Source: Streptomyces sp. NBC_00249
GTDB lineage: Bacteria; Actinomycetota; Actinomycetes; Streptomycetales; Streptomycetaceae
Direction: 5' to 3'
NCBI RefSeq assembly: GCF_026342355.1
Contig: NZ_JAPEMV010000004.1
Span: 372,001 to 436,000, forward strand
DNA: 64,000 bases
Of this stretch, positions 57,057-64,000 are shown piece after piece. A model generated the notes under the pieces. The model saw only the letters and a program-made list of their open reading frames with translations. It made no database searches and was not told where the DNA came from. The position numbers were made by a program, and so were the translations under genes. Position 1 is the first letter of the stretch; each line of letters opens with the position of its first letter.

Positions 57057-57093
57057 CGGTCGGGCGGACGGCAGACTCAGAGAGGGGGCCGGG

Positions 57094-58098
57094 ATGGTCG
57101 CAGTGACCCCGGAAACGGGCACGTCAGGCACGATGGAGGCGCACCCCGCCGATCTCGGCGCGCAGCTCCTGGCGGCGTTCGACGCCGCGGTGGCGGCCGA
57201 CGAGCGCGTGGAGCCGCGCGACTGGATGCCCGAGGAGTACCGCGCCTCCCTGGTCCGCCAGATGGCCCAGCACGCACATTCCGAGATCATCGGCATGCAG
57301 CCCGAGGCCAACTGGATCACCCGCGCGCCCTCGCTGCGCCGCAAGGCGATCCTGATGGCCAAGGTGCAGGACGAGGCGGGCCACGGCCTCTACCTCTACA
57401 GCGCGGCCGAAACCCTCGGCACCAGTCGCGACGAGCTGCTCGACAAGCTCCACTCGGGCAAGCAGAAGTACTCCTCGATCTTCAACTACCCCACCCTGAC
57501 CTGGGCGGACGTGGGCGCGATCGGCTGGCTCGTGGACGGCGCGGCGATCACCAACCAGGTCCCGATCTGCCGCTGCTCCTACGGCCCGTACGCCCGCGCC
57601 ATGGTCCGGATCTGCAAGGAGGAGTCCTTCCACCAGCGCCAGGGCTTCGAGCTCCTCATGGCCCTGTCCAAGGGCACCGAGGCCCAGCACGCCATGGCGC
57701 AGGACGCCGTCGACCGCTGGTGGTGGCCCTCGCTGATGATGTTCGGCCCGCCGGACGACGAGTCGGCGCACTCCGCGCAGTCGATGGCCTGGCGGATCAA
57801 GCGGCACTCCAACGACGAGCTGCGCCAGCGGTTCGTCGACATCGCCGTCCCGCAGGCCGAGGCCCTCGGCCTGACCCTGCCCGACCCCGACCTCAAGTGG
57901 AACGAGGAGCGCGGGCACCACGACTTCGGCGCCATCGACTGGGCGGAGTTCTGGGACGTGCTCAAGGGCAACGGCCCCTGCAACGAACAGCGCATCAGCC
58001 AGCGGCGCCGGGCGCACGAGGAAGGCGCCTGGGTCCGCGAAGCGGCCGCGGCGTACGCCGGCAAGCACACCAGCACAGGACGAGAGGTACAGGCATGA
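57094..58098 (+). CDS. paaA: phenylacetyl-CoA 1,2-epoxidase subunit PaaA
   Basis: 334 residues, ATG 57094 with ribosome site GAGAGGGG. The di-iron monooxygenase subunit: KVQDEAGHGLYLYSAAETLG and EESFHQRQGFELL contribute the E-x-x-H and E-x-x-x-x-H ligands. It inserts one oxygen into the ring of phenylacetyl-CoA. The stop overlaps the paaB start (ATGA). Upstream DUF5819 start faces away across the operator region. Confidence 0.95.
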   Translation: MVAVTPETGTSGTMEAHPADLGAQLLAAFDAAVAADERVEPRDWMPEEYRASLVRQMAQHAHSEIIGMQPEANWITRAPSLRRKAILMAKVQDEAGHGLYLYSAAETLGTSRDELLDKLHSGKQKYSSIFNYPTLTWADVGAIGWLVDGAAITNQVPICRCSYGPYARAMVRICKEESFHQRQGFELLMALSKGTEAQHAMAQDAVDRWWWPSLMMFGPPDDESAHSAQSMAWRIKRHSNDELRQRFVDIAVPQAEALGLTLPDPDLKWNEERGHHDFGAIDWAEFWDVLKGNGPCNEQRISQRRRAHEEGAWVREAAAAYAGKHTSTGREVQA

Positions 58099-58379
58099 CG
58101 CAGAACTGGCCCCTGTGGGAGGTGTTCGTGCGCTCGCGCCGCGGCCTCTCGCACACGCACGCGGGCAGCCTCCACGCCCCCGACGCGGAGATGGCGCTGC
58201 GCAACGCCCGCGACCTCTACACGCGGCGGGGCGAGGGCGTCTCGATCTGGGTCGTGCCCTCCACCCAGATCGTGGCCTCCTCGCCGGACGAGCGGGACCC
58301 CTTCTTCGAGCCCTCCGCCGACAAGCCCTACCGGCACCCCACCTTCTACGAGATCCCCGAGGGGGTGCGTCACCTGTGA
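58095..58379 (+). CDS. paaB: phenylacetyl-CoA epoxidase subunit PaaB
   Basis: 94 residues, MTQNWPLWEVFVRSRRGLSHTHAGSLHAPDAEMALRNARDLYTRRGEGVSIWVVPS: the small beta-rich PaaB protein that assists electron transfer between the PaaE reductase and the PaaAC core. Overlaps paaA by 4 nt and paaC by 4 nt (GTGA). A short gene often overlooked because a longer frame runs through it. Confidence 0.93.
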   Translation: MTQNWPLWEVFVRSRRGLSHTHAGSLHAPDAEMALRNARDLYTRRGEGVSIWVVPSTQIVASSPDERDPFFEPSADKPYRHPTFYEIPEGVRHL

Positions 58380-59125
58380 GCACACCAGTGAGCAGCACCG
58401 GCACCGGCACCGCGGACGTCACCGCGGCCGCCGCGCTGGCCCTCGGCGACGACGCGCTGATCCTCTCCCACCGCCTCGGCGAATGGGCCGGCCACGCCCC
58501 GGTCCTGGAGGAGGAGCTGGCCCTCGCCAACATCGCCCTCGACCTGCTCGGCCAGGCCCGCGTCCTGCTGTCCATGGCCGGCGACGAGGACGAGCTGGCC
58601 TACCTCCGCGAGGAGCGCGCCTTCCGCAACCTCCAGCTCGTCGAGCAGCCGAACGGCGACTTCGCCCACACCATCGCCCGGCAGCTGTACTTCTCCCTCT
58701 ACCAGCACCTGCTCCACACGGAACTGGCCGCCGGGGACGGACCGTTCGCCCCTCTCGCGGCGAAGGCCGTGAAGGAGACCGCCTACCACCGCGACCACGC
58801 CGAGCAGTGGACGCTGCGGCTCGGCGACGGCACCGAGGAGAGCCGGCGCCGCATGCGGGCCGCGCTGGACTCGCTGTGGAAGTACACCGGGGAGCTGTTC
58901 CAGCCGGTCGAGGGACTGGAGCTGGACACGGCCGCCCTCGAGGCGGCCTGGCTGGCCGCGCTGGGCGACGTACTGGAGCGGGCCGGTCTGGCACTGCCCG
59001 AGGGGCCGCGTACGGGCGCCTGGGCCGCCGGAGCGGGCCGTCAGGGCCTGCACACCGAGCCGTTCGGGCGGATGATCGCTGAGATGCAGCACCTGCACCG
59101 CAGCCACCCCGGAGCGTCGTGGTGA
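58376..59125 (+). CDS. paaC: phenylacetyl-CoA epoxidase subunit PaaC
   Basis: 249 residues from GTG 58376. The helical structural partner of PaaA: ALALGDDALILSHRLGEWAGHAPVLEEELALANIALDLLGQARVLLSMAG and VKETAYHRDHAEQWTLRLGDGTEESRRRM. It has the ferritin-like fold without a full di-iron site and stabilises PaaA. The GTG is translationally coupled to paaB. Confidence 0.92.
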   Translation: MSTPVSSTGTGTADVTAAAALALGDDALILSHRLGEWAGHAPVLEEELALANIALDLLGQARVLLSMAGDEDELAYLREERAFRNLQLVEQPNGDFAHTIARQLYFSLYQHLLHTELAAGDGPFAPLAAKAVKETAYHRDHAEQWTLRLGDGTEESRRRMRAALDSLWKYTGELFQPVEGLELDTAALEAAWLAALGDVLERAGLALPEGPRTGAWAAGAGRQGLHTEPFGRMIAEMQHLHRSHPGASW

Positions 59126-59622
59126 GCGCCGCCGCGCCGACCCGCCTGGAGGCGGAGCTGGCCGAGCTGGCGGGCTCCGTCCCCGACCCGGAGCTGCCCG
59201 TGCTCAGCCTCGCCGAGCTGGGCGTCATGCGCGGGGTGCGGATGCACGAGGACGGCCACGTGGAGGTCACCCTCACCCCCACCTACACCGGCTGCCCGGC
59301 CATCGAGGCCATGTCGGCCGACATCGAGCGGATCCTCAACGGCCACGGCATACCCGAGGTGCGGGTCACCACCGTCCTCGCGCCCGCCTGGTCCACGGAC
59401 GACATCACCGCCGAGGGCCGCCGCAAGCTGGCGGAGTTCGGCATCGCCCCGCCCCGCCCGCACTCCGCCGACGGACCGGTACCGCTGACCCTGTCGGTGC
59501 GCTGCCCCCACTGCGGGTCGACCGACACCGAGCTGCTCAGCCGGTTCTCCTCCACCGCGTGCAAGGCGCTGCGCCGCTGCGTCGCCTGCCGCGAACCGTT
59601 CGACCACTTCAAGGAGCTGTAG
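59122..59622 (+). CDS. paaD: phenylacetyl-CoA epoxidase assembly/maturation protein PaaD
   Basis: 166 residues from GTG 59122 (overlaps paaC by 4 nt). DUF59/MIP18-like core: SVPDPELPVLSLAELGVMRGV and VEVTLTPTYTGCPAIEAMSADIERIL. The C-terminal tail has a four-cysteine zinc/iron module in CPHCGSTDTELLSRF and CVACREPFDHFKEL. It is thought to help iron-sulfur or di-iron loading of the epoxidase. Immediately followed by paaE. Confidence 0.92.
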   Translation: MSAAAPTRLEAELAELAGSVPDPELPVLSLAELGVMRGVRMHEDGHVEVTLTPTYTGCPAIEAMSADIERILNGHGIPEVRVTTVLAPAWSTDDITAEGRRKLAEFGIAPPRPHSADGPVPLTLSVRCPHCGSTDTELLSRFSSTACKALRRCVACREPFDHFKEL

Positions 59623-60720
59623 ATGGCCGCACCCCGCCACGGCGCGTTCCACCCGCTGACGGTGGCGGCAGTCGACCGGCTCACCGACGACTCGGTGGCG
59701 CTGACCCTCCAGGTCCCCGAGGCCCTTCGCGAGGACTACCGGCACGCCCCCGGTCAGCACCTGACCCTGCGCCGTGTCTCCCCCGACGGTCCGGAGATCC
59801 GCCGGACCTACTCGATCTGCTCGACCGCCCCGGCCTCTGACGGTCCCGGGCCCGCGTCGCTCCAGGTCGGGGTGCGGCTGGTGGAGGGCGGCGAGTTCTC
59901 CACGTTCGCGCACAAGGAGATCGCCGCCGGGGACGTCCTGGACGTGATGGTCCCGGCCGGCCGGTTCGTGCTGGAGCCCGCCTTGGCCCCGGCCGCCGCG
60001 CACTACGCGGCGGTCGTCGGCGGCAGCGGCATCACCCCGGTGCTGTCGATCGCCGCCTCGCTGCTCGCGGCCCGTGCCGACGCCCGGTTCTGCCTGATCC
60101 GCAGCGACCGCAGCGCGGCGTCGACGATGTTCCTGGAGGAGGTCGCCGACCTCAAGGACCGCTACCCCGACCGCTTCCAGCTGGTCACCGTCCTCTCCCG
60201 CGAGGAGCAGGAGGCCGGGCTGCCGTCCGGCCGGCTCGACGAGGCCCGGCTGTCGGCCCTGTTGCCCGCGCTGCTGCCGGTCGCCGAGGTGACGGGCTGG
60301 TTCCTGTGCGGGCCCTACGGGCTGGTGACGGCCGCGGAGCGGGCCCTGGGCGCGCTGGGCGTCGTACGGACCCGGGTGCACGAGGAGATCTTCCACGTGG
60401 AGGGCACGGACGCGCCGGGCCCCGCCCGCGCGGCGGCGCCCGCGCACGGCCGGGTCACCGCACGGCTCGACGGCCGCTCGGGCACCTGGCCGGTGCAGGA
60501 CGGTGAGTCGCTGCTGGACGCCGTCCTGCGGGCCCGCGCGGACGCCCCGTACGCCTGCAAGGGCGGGGTGTGCGGCACCTGCCGGGCCTTCCTCGTCAGC
60601 GGCGAGGTGCGGATGGACCGCAACTTCGCGCTGGAGGAGGAGGAGACGGAAGCCGGGTTCGTGCTGGCCTGCCAGTCCCACGCGGTGACCGAGGAAGTGG
60701 AGATCGACTTCGACCGCTGA
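59623..60720 (+). CDS. paaE: phenylacetyl-CoA epoxidase reductase PaaE
   Basis: 365 residues starting directly after the paaD stop. FNR module: FAD site RRTYSICSTAP and GVRLVEGGEFSTFAHKEIAAGDVLDV, NADPH site AVVGGSGITPVLSIAASLL, then a C-terminal plant-type [2Fe-2S] domain with PYACKGGVCGTCRAFLVSGEV (Cys ligands) and CQSHAVTEE. It delivers electrons from NADPH to the PaaAC di-iron site via PaaB. Last gene of the operon. Confidence 0.95.
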   Translation: MAAPRHGAFHPLTVAAVDRLTDDSVALTLQVPEALREDYRHAPGQHLTLRRVSPDGPEIRRTYSICSTAPASDGPGPASLQVGVRLVEGGEFSTFAHKEIAAGDVLDVMVPAGRFVLEPALAPAAAHYAAVVGGSGITPVLSIAASLLAARADARFCLIRSDRSAASTMFLEEVADLKDRYPDRFQLVTVLSREEQEAGLPSGRLDEARLSALLPALLPVAEVTGWFLCGPYGLVTAAERALGALGVVRTRVHEEIFHVEGTDAPGPARAAAPAHGRVTARLDGRSGTWPVQDGESLLDAVLRARADAPYACKGGVCGTCRAFLVSGEVRMDRNFALEEEETEAGFVLACQSHAVTEEVEIDFDR

Positions 60721-60762
60721 GCCGCCGGCCGCCCGCGCCCCCGGAGCCCTGTCCATTTACAG

Positions 60763-60772
60763 GAACGTGTTC
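60763..60772. promoter_or_regulatory. GAACGTGTTC palindrome before the acyl-CoA dehydrogenase gene
   Basis: GAACGTGTTC with flanks (AGG-AACGTGTT-CTA) fits the AAC-NN-GTT core of KstR/TetR-type lipid and sterol regulators except at one outer base. It lies 57 nt before the GTG and may be the operator of a fatty-acid or sterol regulon. Confidence 0.4.
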
Positions 60773-60828
60773 TATCTTGACGGCCCGTCAGGACAGAGCG
60801 GGATCCGGTGCGCGCGGGAGGACAGGCA

Positions 60829-61971
60829 GTGGACTTCACCTTCACCGAGGAACAGCAGGCGGCCGTCGAGGCGGCGAAGGCCGTGTTCGCCGATGTCGCT
60901 CCCGACGGCGTGCCCAGCCCGGCACTCACCCCGCGGGCCGTCGCCGAGGAGTTCGACCGGCCGCTGTGGGCCCAGCTCGCCTCGTCCGACCTGCTGAGCC
61001 TCGTCCTCGCCGAGGAACACGGCGGCGCCGGCCTGGACGCCATCGCCCTGTGCCTGGTGCTGCGCGAGGCCGCGAAGGTGCTGGCCCGGGTGCCACTGCT
61101 GGAGCACTGCGCCACCGCCATGGCCGTCCAGGCCCACGGCGGCCCCGCGCTCACCGCCGCCCTGCTGCCGGGCGCCGGGAGCGGCGCCCTCGTCCTGACC
61201 GTCGCCGCGCACGGCCGTACCGGCCACGACCCGGCCGAACTCGCCGTCACCGCACGCCGCGAGGACGCCGGCTGGACCCTGGACGGGGTGCAGACCTCCG
61301 TCCCCTGGGCGCACAGCGCCGACTGGATCGCCGTACCCGCCCGCACCGGCGAGGGCGAGGCCGTGCTCGCGCTGGTCCCGCGCACCACCGGGGGTCTCTC
61401 GCTCGCCGACCAGTACTCCACCAGTGGGGAGCGGCTCGCCGAACTCACCCTGGACGGCGTCCGGGTGCCCGCGACCCACCTGATCGACACCCCCGGGGCC
61501 TGGGACCGGCTGCGCCAGCTCCTGGCCACCGGGACCTGCGCACTCGCACTCGGCCTCGGCGAGGGTGTCCTCACCATGACCAGCCAGTACACCAGCAAGC
61601 GCGAACAGTTCGGCTTCCCCGTGGCCACCTTCCAGGCCGTGGCCGTCCAGGCCGCCGACCGGTACATCGACCTGCGCGCCATGGAGGTCACCCTCTGGCA
61701 GGCCGCCTGGCGCCTCGACGCCGCGACCGGCGGCGCGGGCGGCCCGCTCCCCAGCGCCGGAGACGTGGCCGTCGCCAAGATCTGGGCCTCCGAGGGCGTA
61801 CGCCGCGTCGTGCAGACCGCCCAGCACCTGCACGGCGGCTTCGGCGCCGACACCGACTACCCGCTCCACCGCTACCACGCCTGGGCCAAGCAGCTGGAGC
61901 TCCAGCTCGGCCCGGCAGCGGCCCACGAGGAGGCCCTCGGCGACCTGCTGGCCGCCCACCCCCTCGCCTGA
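60829..61971 (+). CDS. acyl-CoA dehydrogenase
   Basis: 380 residues from GTG 60829, ribosome site GGAGGACA. FTFTEEQQAAVEAAKAVFADV begins the N-domain; SDLLSLVLAEEHGGAGLDAIALCLVLRE, middle strands (SADWIAVPARTGEGEAVLALVPR), and the C-domain ALALGLGEGVLTMTSQYTSKREQFGFPVATFQAVAVQAADRYIDLRAME with VVQTAQHLHGGFGADTDYPLHRYHAWAKQLE are typical. FAD-linked alpha,beta-desaturation of acyl-CoA esters. The likely catalytic base falls in the helical C-domain; substrate not defined. It may not belong to the paa operon because it has its own upstream palindrome. Confidence 0.9.
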   Translation: MDFTFTEEQQAAVEAAKAVFADVAPDGVPSPALTPRAVAEEFDRPLWAQLASSDLLSLVLAEEHGGAGLDAIALCLVLREAAKVLARVPLLEHCATAMAVQAHGGPALTAALLPGAGSGALVLTVAAHGRTGHDPAELAVTARREDAGWTLDGVQTSVPWAHSADWIAVPARTGEGEAVLALVPRTTGGLSLADQYSTSGERLAELTLDGVRVPATHLIDTPGAWDRLRQLLATGTCALALGLGEGVLTMTSQYTSKREQFGFPVATFQAVAVQAADRYIDLRAMEVTLWQAAWRLDAATGGAGGPLPSAGDVAVAKIWASEGVRRVVQTAQHLHGGFGADTDYPLHRYHAWAKQLELQLGPAAAHEEALGDLLAAHPLA

Positions 61972-62033
61972 GCCGCCGACCCGCCGACCCGCCGACCCGC
62001 CGGGCCACCGGGCCACCGGGCCCCTGGGTTCCG

Positions 62034-62378
62034 CTACAGCACGAAGGCCGGGTTCCCGCTGTCCGTCACCATCGGGCGCCCGGCACCCTCCCAGGCCTGC
62101 ATCCCGCCGTCGATGTTCACCGCGTCGATGCCCTGACGCAGCAGGTACTGGGTGACCTGCGCCGAACGCCCGCCGACCCGGCACATCACGTGCACCCGGC
62201 CGTCCTGCGGGGCGGCCTCGGTGAGCTCGCCGAAGCGGGCCACGAAGTCACTCATCGGGATGTGCAGCGCGCCGTCGACGTGCCCGGCCGCCCACTCGTC
62301 GTCCTCCCGGACGTCCAGCACAAAGCCTTCGGCGGGCACCGCGGCGGCGTCCACCGAGGGAAGCGGTCCGAGGTTCAT
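62034..62378 (-). CDS. rhodanese-like sulfurtransferase
   Basis: 114 residues from ATG 62378 (ribosome site AGAAGG). Single rhodanese domain with DVREDDEWAAGHVDGALHIPMSD (CH2A-type motif) and the active-site loop VHVMCRVGGRSAQVTQYLL (C-R-V-G-G-R-S, the Cys being the persulfide carrier). It moves sulfane sulfur to a thiophilic acceptor in the cytosol. Convergent with the acyl-CoA dehydrogenase gene across a short Pro-rich repeat region. Confidence 0.9.
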   Translation of the reverse strand: MNLGPLPSVDAAAVPAEGFVLDVREDDEWAAGHVDGALHIPMSDFVARFGELTEAAPQDGRVHVMCRVGGRSAQVTQYLLRQGIDAVNIDGGMQAWEGAGRPMVTDSGNPAFVL

Positions 62379-62430
62379 CACTGTCGCCTTCTCTCTTCAC
62401 GGATCTGGCCTGCCAACCTATCCGACCCCA

Positions 62431-63264
62431 CTAGAGGACGGTGGTCAGCTCCGCCAGCTCCGTCTCGCGCTCGGAGACCTGCGCCAGCAGCTGCTCCGCG
62501 ATCTCCTCCAGCAGCCGGTCCGGGTCGTCCGGGGCCATCCGCAGCATCGCCCCGATCGCGCTGTCCTCCAGCTCCCGGGCCACCAGGGAGAGCAGCTCCT
62601 TGCGCTGCGCCAGCCACTCCAGCCGGGCGTACAGCTCCTCGCTCTCGCTCGGCCGGACGGCCGCGGGCGCCGGACCGGCCGCCCACTCCTCGGCCAGCTC
62701 GCGCAGCAGCTGCTCCTCACCGCGCCCGTACGCGGCGTTGACCCGCACGATGAACTCCTCGCGGCGCGCCTGCTCGGCCTCGTCCTGCGCGAGATCCGGA
62801 TGCGCCTGGCGGACCAGCTCGCGGTACAGGCGACGGACCTCCTCCGTCGGCCGCACCCGCTCCGGCGGCCGCACGGGCCGGTCGGTGAGCATCGCGGCGG
62901 CGTCGTCGGAGATCCCGTCCGAGCCCAGCCAGTCGTGGAACAGCTCCTCCACCCCGGGCATCGGCATGACCAGCGCCCGGGCGTCACGGGCCCGCCGCAG
63001 GTCCTCCGGATCACCGCTGCGGGCCGCCTTCGCCTCCGCGATCAGCGCGTCCAGCTCGTCGAGCCGCGAGTACATCGGGCCGAGCTTCTGGTGGTGCAGC
63101 CGGGAGAAGTTCTCGACCTCCACGCGGAAGGTCTCCACCGCGATCTCGAACTCGATCAGCGCCTGCTCGGCGGCGCGCACGGCCCGGTCGAGCCGTGCCT
63201 CGGGCCGCTCGTCACCGGAGGCGGCGGGCTCTTCGGGGACTGTCTGTTCGGTCTGCTCGCTCAC
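62431..63264 (-). CDS. J-domain-like coiled-coil protein
   Basis: 277 residues. Mostly helical, with coiled coil in the N-terminal half (VRAAEQALIEFEIAVETFRVEVENFSRLHHQKL) and a J-domain-like block in the middle: VRRLYRELVRQAHPDLAQDEAEQARREEFIVRVNAAYG, which contains the HPD motif that stimulates Hsp70 ATPase. The last third (ERETELAELTTVL) is another coiled coil. It may bring DnaK to a particular substrate. Family not certain, and both ends could be scaffolding. Confidence 0.65.
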   Translation of the reverse strand: MSEQTEQTVPEEPAASGDERPEARLDRAVRAAEQALIEFEIAVETFRVEVENFSRLHHQKLGPMYSRLDELDALIAEAKAARSGDPEDLRRARDARALVMPMPGVEELFHDWLGSDGISDDAAAMLTDRPVRPPERVRPTEEVRRLYRELVRQAHPDLAQDEAEQARREEFIVRVNAAYGRGEEQLLRELAEEWAAGPAPAAVRPSESEELYARLEWLAQRKELLSLVARELEDSAIGAMLRMAPDDPDRLLEEIAEQLLAQVSERETELAELTTVL

Positions 63265-63297
63265 CCGGCCAGCCTACGGCCCCGCCCGGCTCCCCAT

Positions 63298-63311
63298 GTT
63301 TCACGTGAAAC
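63298..63311. other. parS: ParB parS centromere site
   Basis: GTTTCACGTGAAAC, an exact consensus copy in an intergenic region between the J-domain-like and DUF2252 genes. Second perfect copy in the window, 19.7 kb from the first. Confidence 0.92.
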
Positions 63312-63358
63312 ACAAGGAGCCGGGCAACAGCTCCGGCTTCCCGCCTCAGGCCCCGTCC

Positions 63359-64000
63359 TCAGACCCCGGCCTCCGCCGCGATCCGGCCGGAGCGGACCGC
63401 CGCGACCAGATCCGCGTGGTCGGCCTCGCTGCGGTCGGCGTAGGCCACCGCGAAGGCAGCCACGGCCTCGTCCAGCTCCTCGTTCTTCCCGCAGTACCCG
63501 GCGAGCAGCCGGGGGTCGGCGCTGTGCGCGTGGGCCCGCGCCAGCAGGGCGCCGGTCATCCGGCCGTAGTCGTCGATCTGCTCGACGGCCAGCGCCGCCG
63601 GGTCCACGCTGCCCTTGCGGTTGCGGAACTGGCGCACCTGGAAGGGCCGCCCCTCCACGGTGGTCCAGCCCAGCAGGATGTCGGAGACCACCTGCATCCG
63701 CTTCTGCCCGGCCACCACCCGGCGACCCTCGTGCTCCTCGGCCGGCGCGTGGAAGCCCAGCCCGGGCAGGTACGGCAGCAGGACGGAGGGCCGCGCCTCC
63801 TTCACCTGGAGCACCAGCGGCTCGCCCCGGTGGTCCAGCAGCAGCACCACGTACGAGCGGGTGCCCACGCTCCCGGTGCCCACCACCCGGAAGGCCACGT
63901 CGTGGATGGCGTACCGGGCCAGCAGCGGCAGCCGGTCACCGGGCAGCGTGTCCAGGTACGGGCCCAGCGAGGCCGCCACGGCCGCCGCCTCCCCGTCCCC
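63359..64000 (-). CDS. DUF2252 domain protein (C-terminal part)
   Basis: Only the last 213 or so residues are visible; the frame continues beyond the right edge with no start inside. LVLQVKEARPSVLLPYLPGLG, VAGQKRMQVVSDILLGWTTVEGRPFQVRQFRNRKGSVD and AGYCGKNEELDEAVAAFAVAYADRSEADHADL match DUF2252, a kinase-like-fold family of about 430-460 residues, so about half is missing. The Lys-Glu and Asp residues of the kinase-like core are present in the visible part (VKEA, QIDDYGRM). Function unknown. Confidence 0.75.
   Translation of the reverse strand, partial: GDGEAAAVAASLGPYLDTLPGDRLPLLARYAIHDVAFRVVGTGSVGTRSYVVLLLDHRGEPLVLQVKEARPSVLLPYLPGLGFHAPAEEHEGRRVVAGQKRMQVVSDILLGWTTVEGRPFQVRQFRNRKGSVDPAALAVEQIDDYGRMTGALLARAHAHSADPRLLAGYCGKNEELDEAVAAFAVAYADRSEADHADLVAAVRSGRIAAEAGV

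Noticed and set aside
56901..58379. 492-residue frame spanning paaA and paaB
   Set aside because: Only the last 94 residues are PaaB; the first 398 are an off-frame reading of paaA.

Overview
The window is high-GC actinobacterial chromosomal DNA, almost certainly Streptomyces. Pointers are the strong third-position GC bias, frequent GTG and TTG starts, a mycothiol-dependent maleylpyruvate-isomerase-family enzyme, a WhiJ-type XRE/DUF5753-DUF397-anti-sigma-kinase cassette, a bacterial proteasome activator, F420/PPOX-type oxidoreductases, and two complete branched-chain keto-acid dehydrogenase (bkd) operons. As far as I recall, two bkd operons lying this close together with Ser/Thr kinase genes between them matches the origin-proximal core of Streptomyces chromosomes. 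Two perfect 14-bp ParB parS sites (43604 and 63298) also point to an origin-proximal position.

Layout. 1-6.7 kb: end of an acyltransferase-like gene, ATP-grasp protein, LURP-one-like protein, cytochrome P450, nitrilase-family amidohydrolase, mycothiol-dependent enzyme, MFS transporter plus GntR regulator. 6.7-10.9 kb: DUF418 membrane protein, a papain-family protease with a repeat (propeller-like) C-terminus followed 1 nt later by a chagasin-like inhibitor, and a nucleotidyltransferase. 10.9-24.5 kb is the accessory-looking part: a ParA + AlbA_2/Schlafen-like two-gene operon, a secreted proline-repeat protein, an FAD monooxygenase, an orphan Phd antitoxin, a methyltransferase, a small protein with a Cys-containing tail, an XRE regulator behind an inverted repeat, the WhiJ cassette with a mycoredoxin, a DUF1266 protein, a PPOX protein, and an aerolysin-like/beta-propeller gene pair.

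24.5-50 kb is core: GNAT protein, bkd operon 1, NarL-type response regulator, two divergent membrane Ser/Thr kinases, a PadR-ABC-FtsX export operon, the proteasome activator bpa, a MobA-DUF6457 fusion overlapping moeA, a K+ channel with RCK domain, a quinone oxidoreductase, bkd operon 2 and its divergent Lrp/AsnC regulator. 50-62 kb is a phenylacetate catabolic locus: a TetR regulator and paaH, divergent paaN, then paaABCDE, interrupted by an rRNA/tRNA methyltransferase and an HTTM/DUF5819 membrane pair. It ends with an acyl-CoA dehydrogenase, rhodanese, a J-domain-like protein and a DUF2252 gene cut by the window end.

How the parts connect: bkd operons convert branched-chain keto acids to acyl-CoA starters for fatty-acid and polyketide synthesis; the paa genes open the phenylacetyl-CoA ring and feed acetyl-CoA/succinyl-CoA. 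A nearly identical 14-bp palindrome lies before bkd operon 2, in the paaH/paaN gap and before paaA, suggesting that one TetR regulator covers all three. No rRNA, tRNA, CRISPR array, prophage or insertion sequence was recognised.
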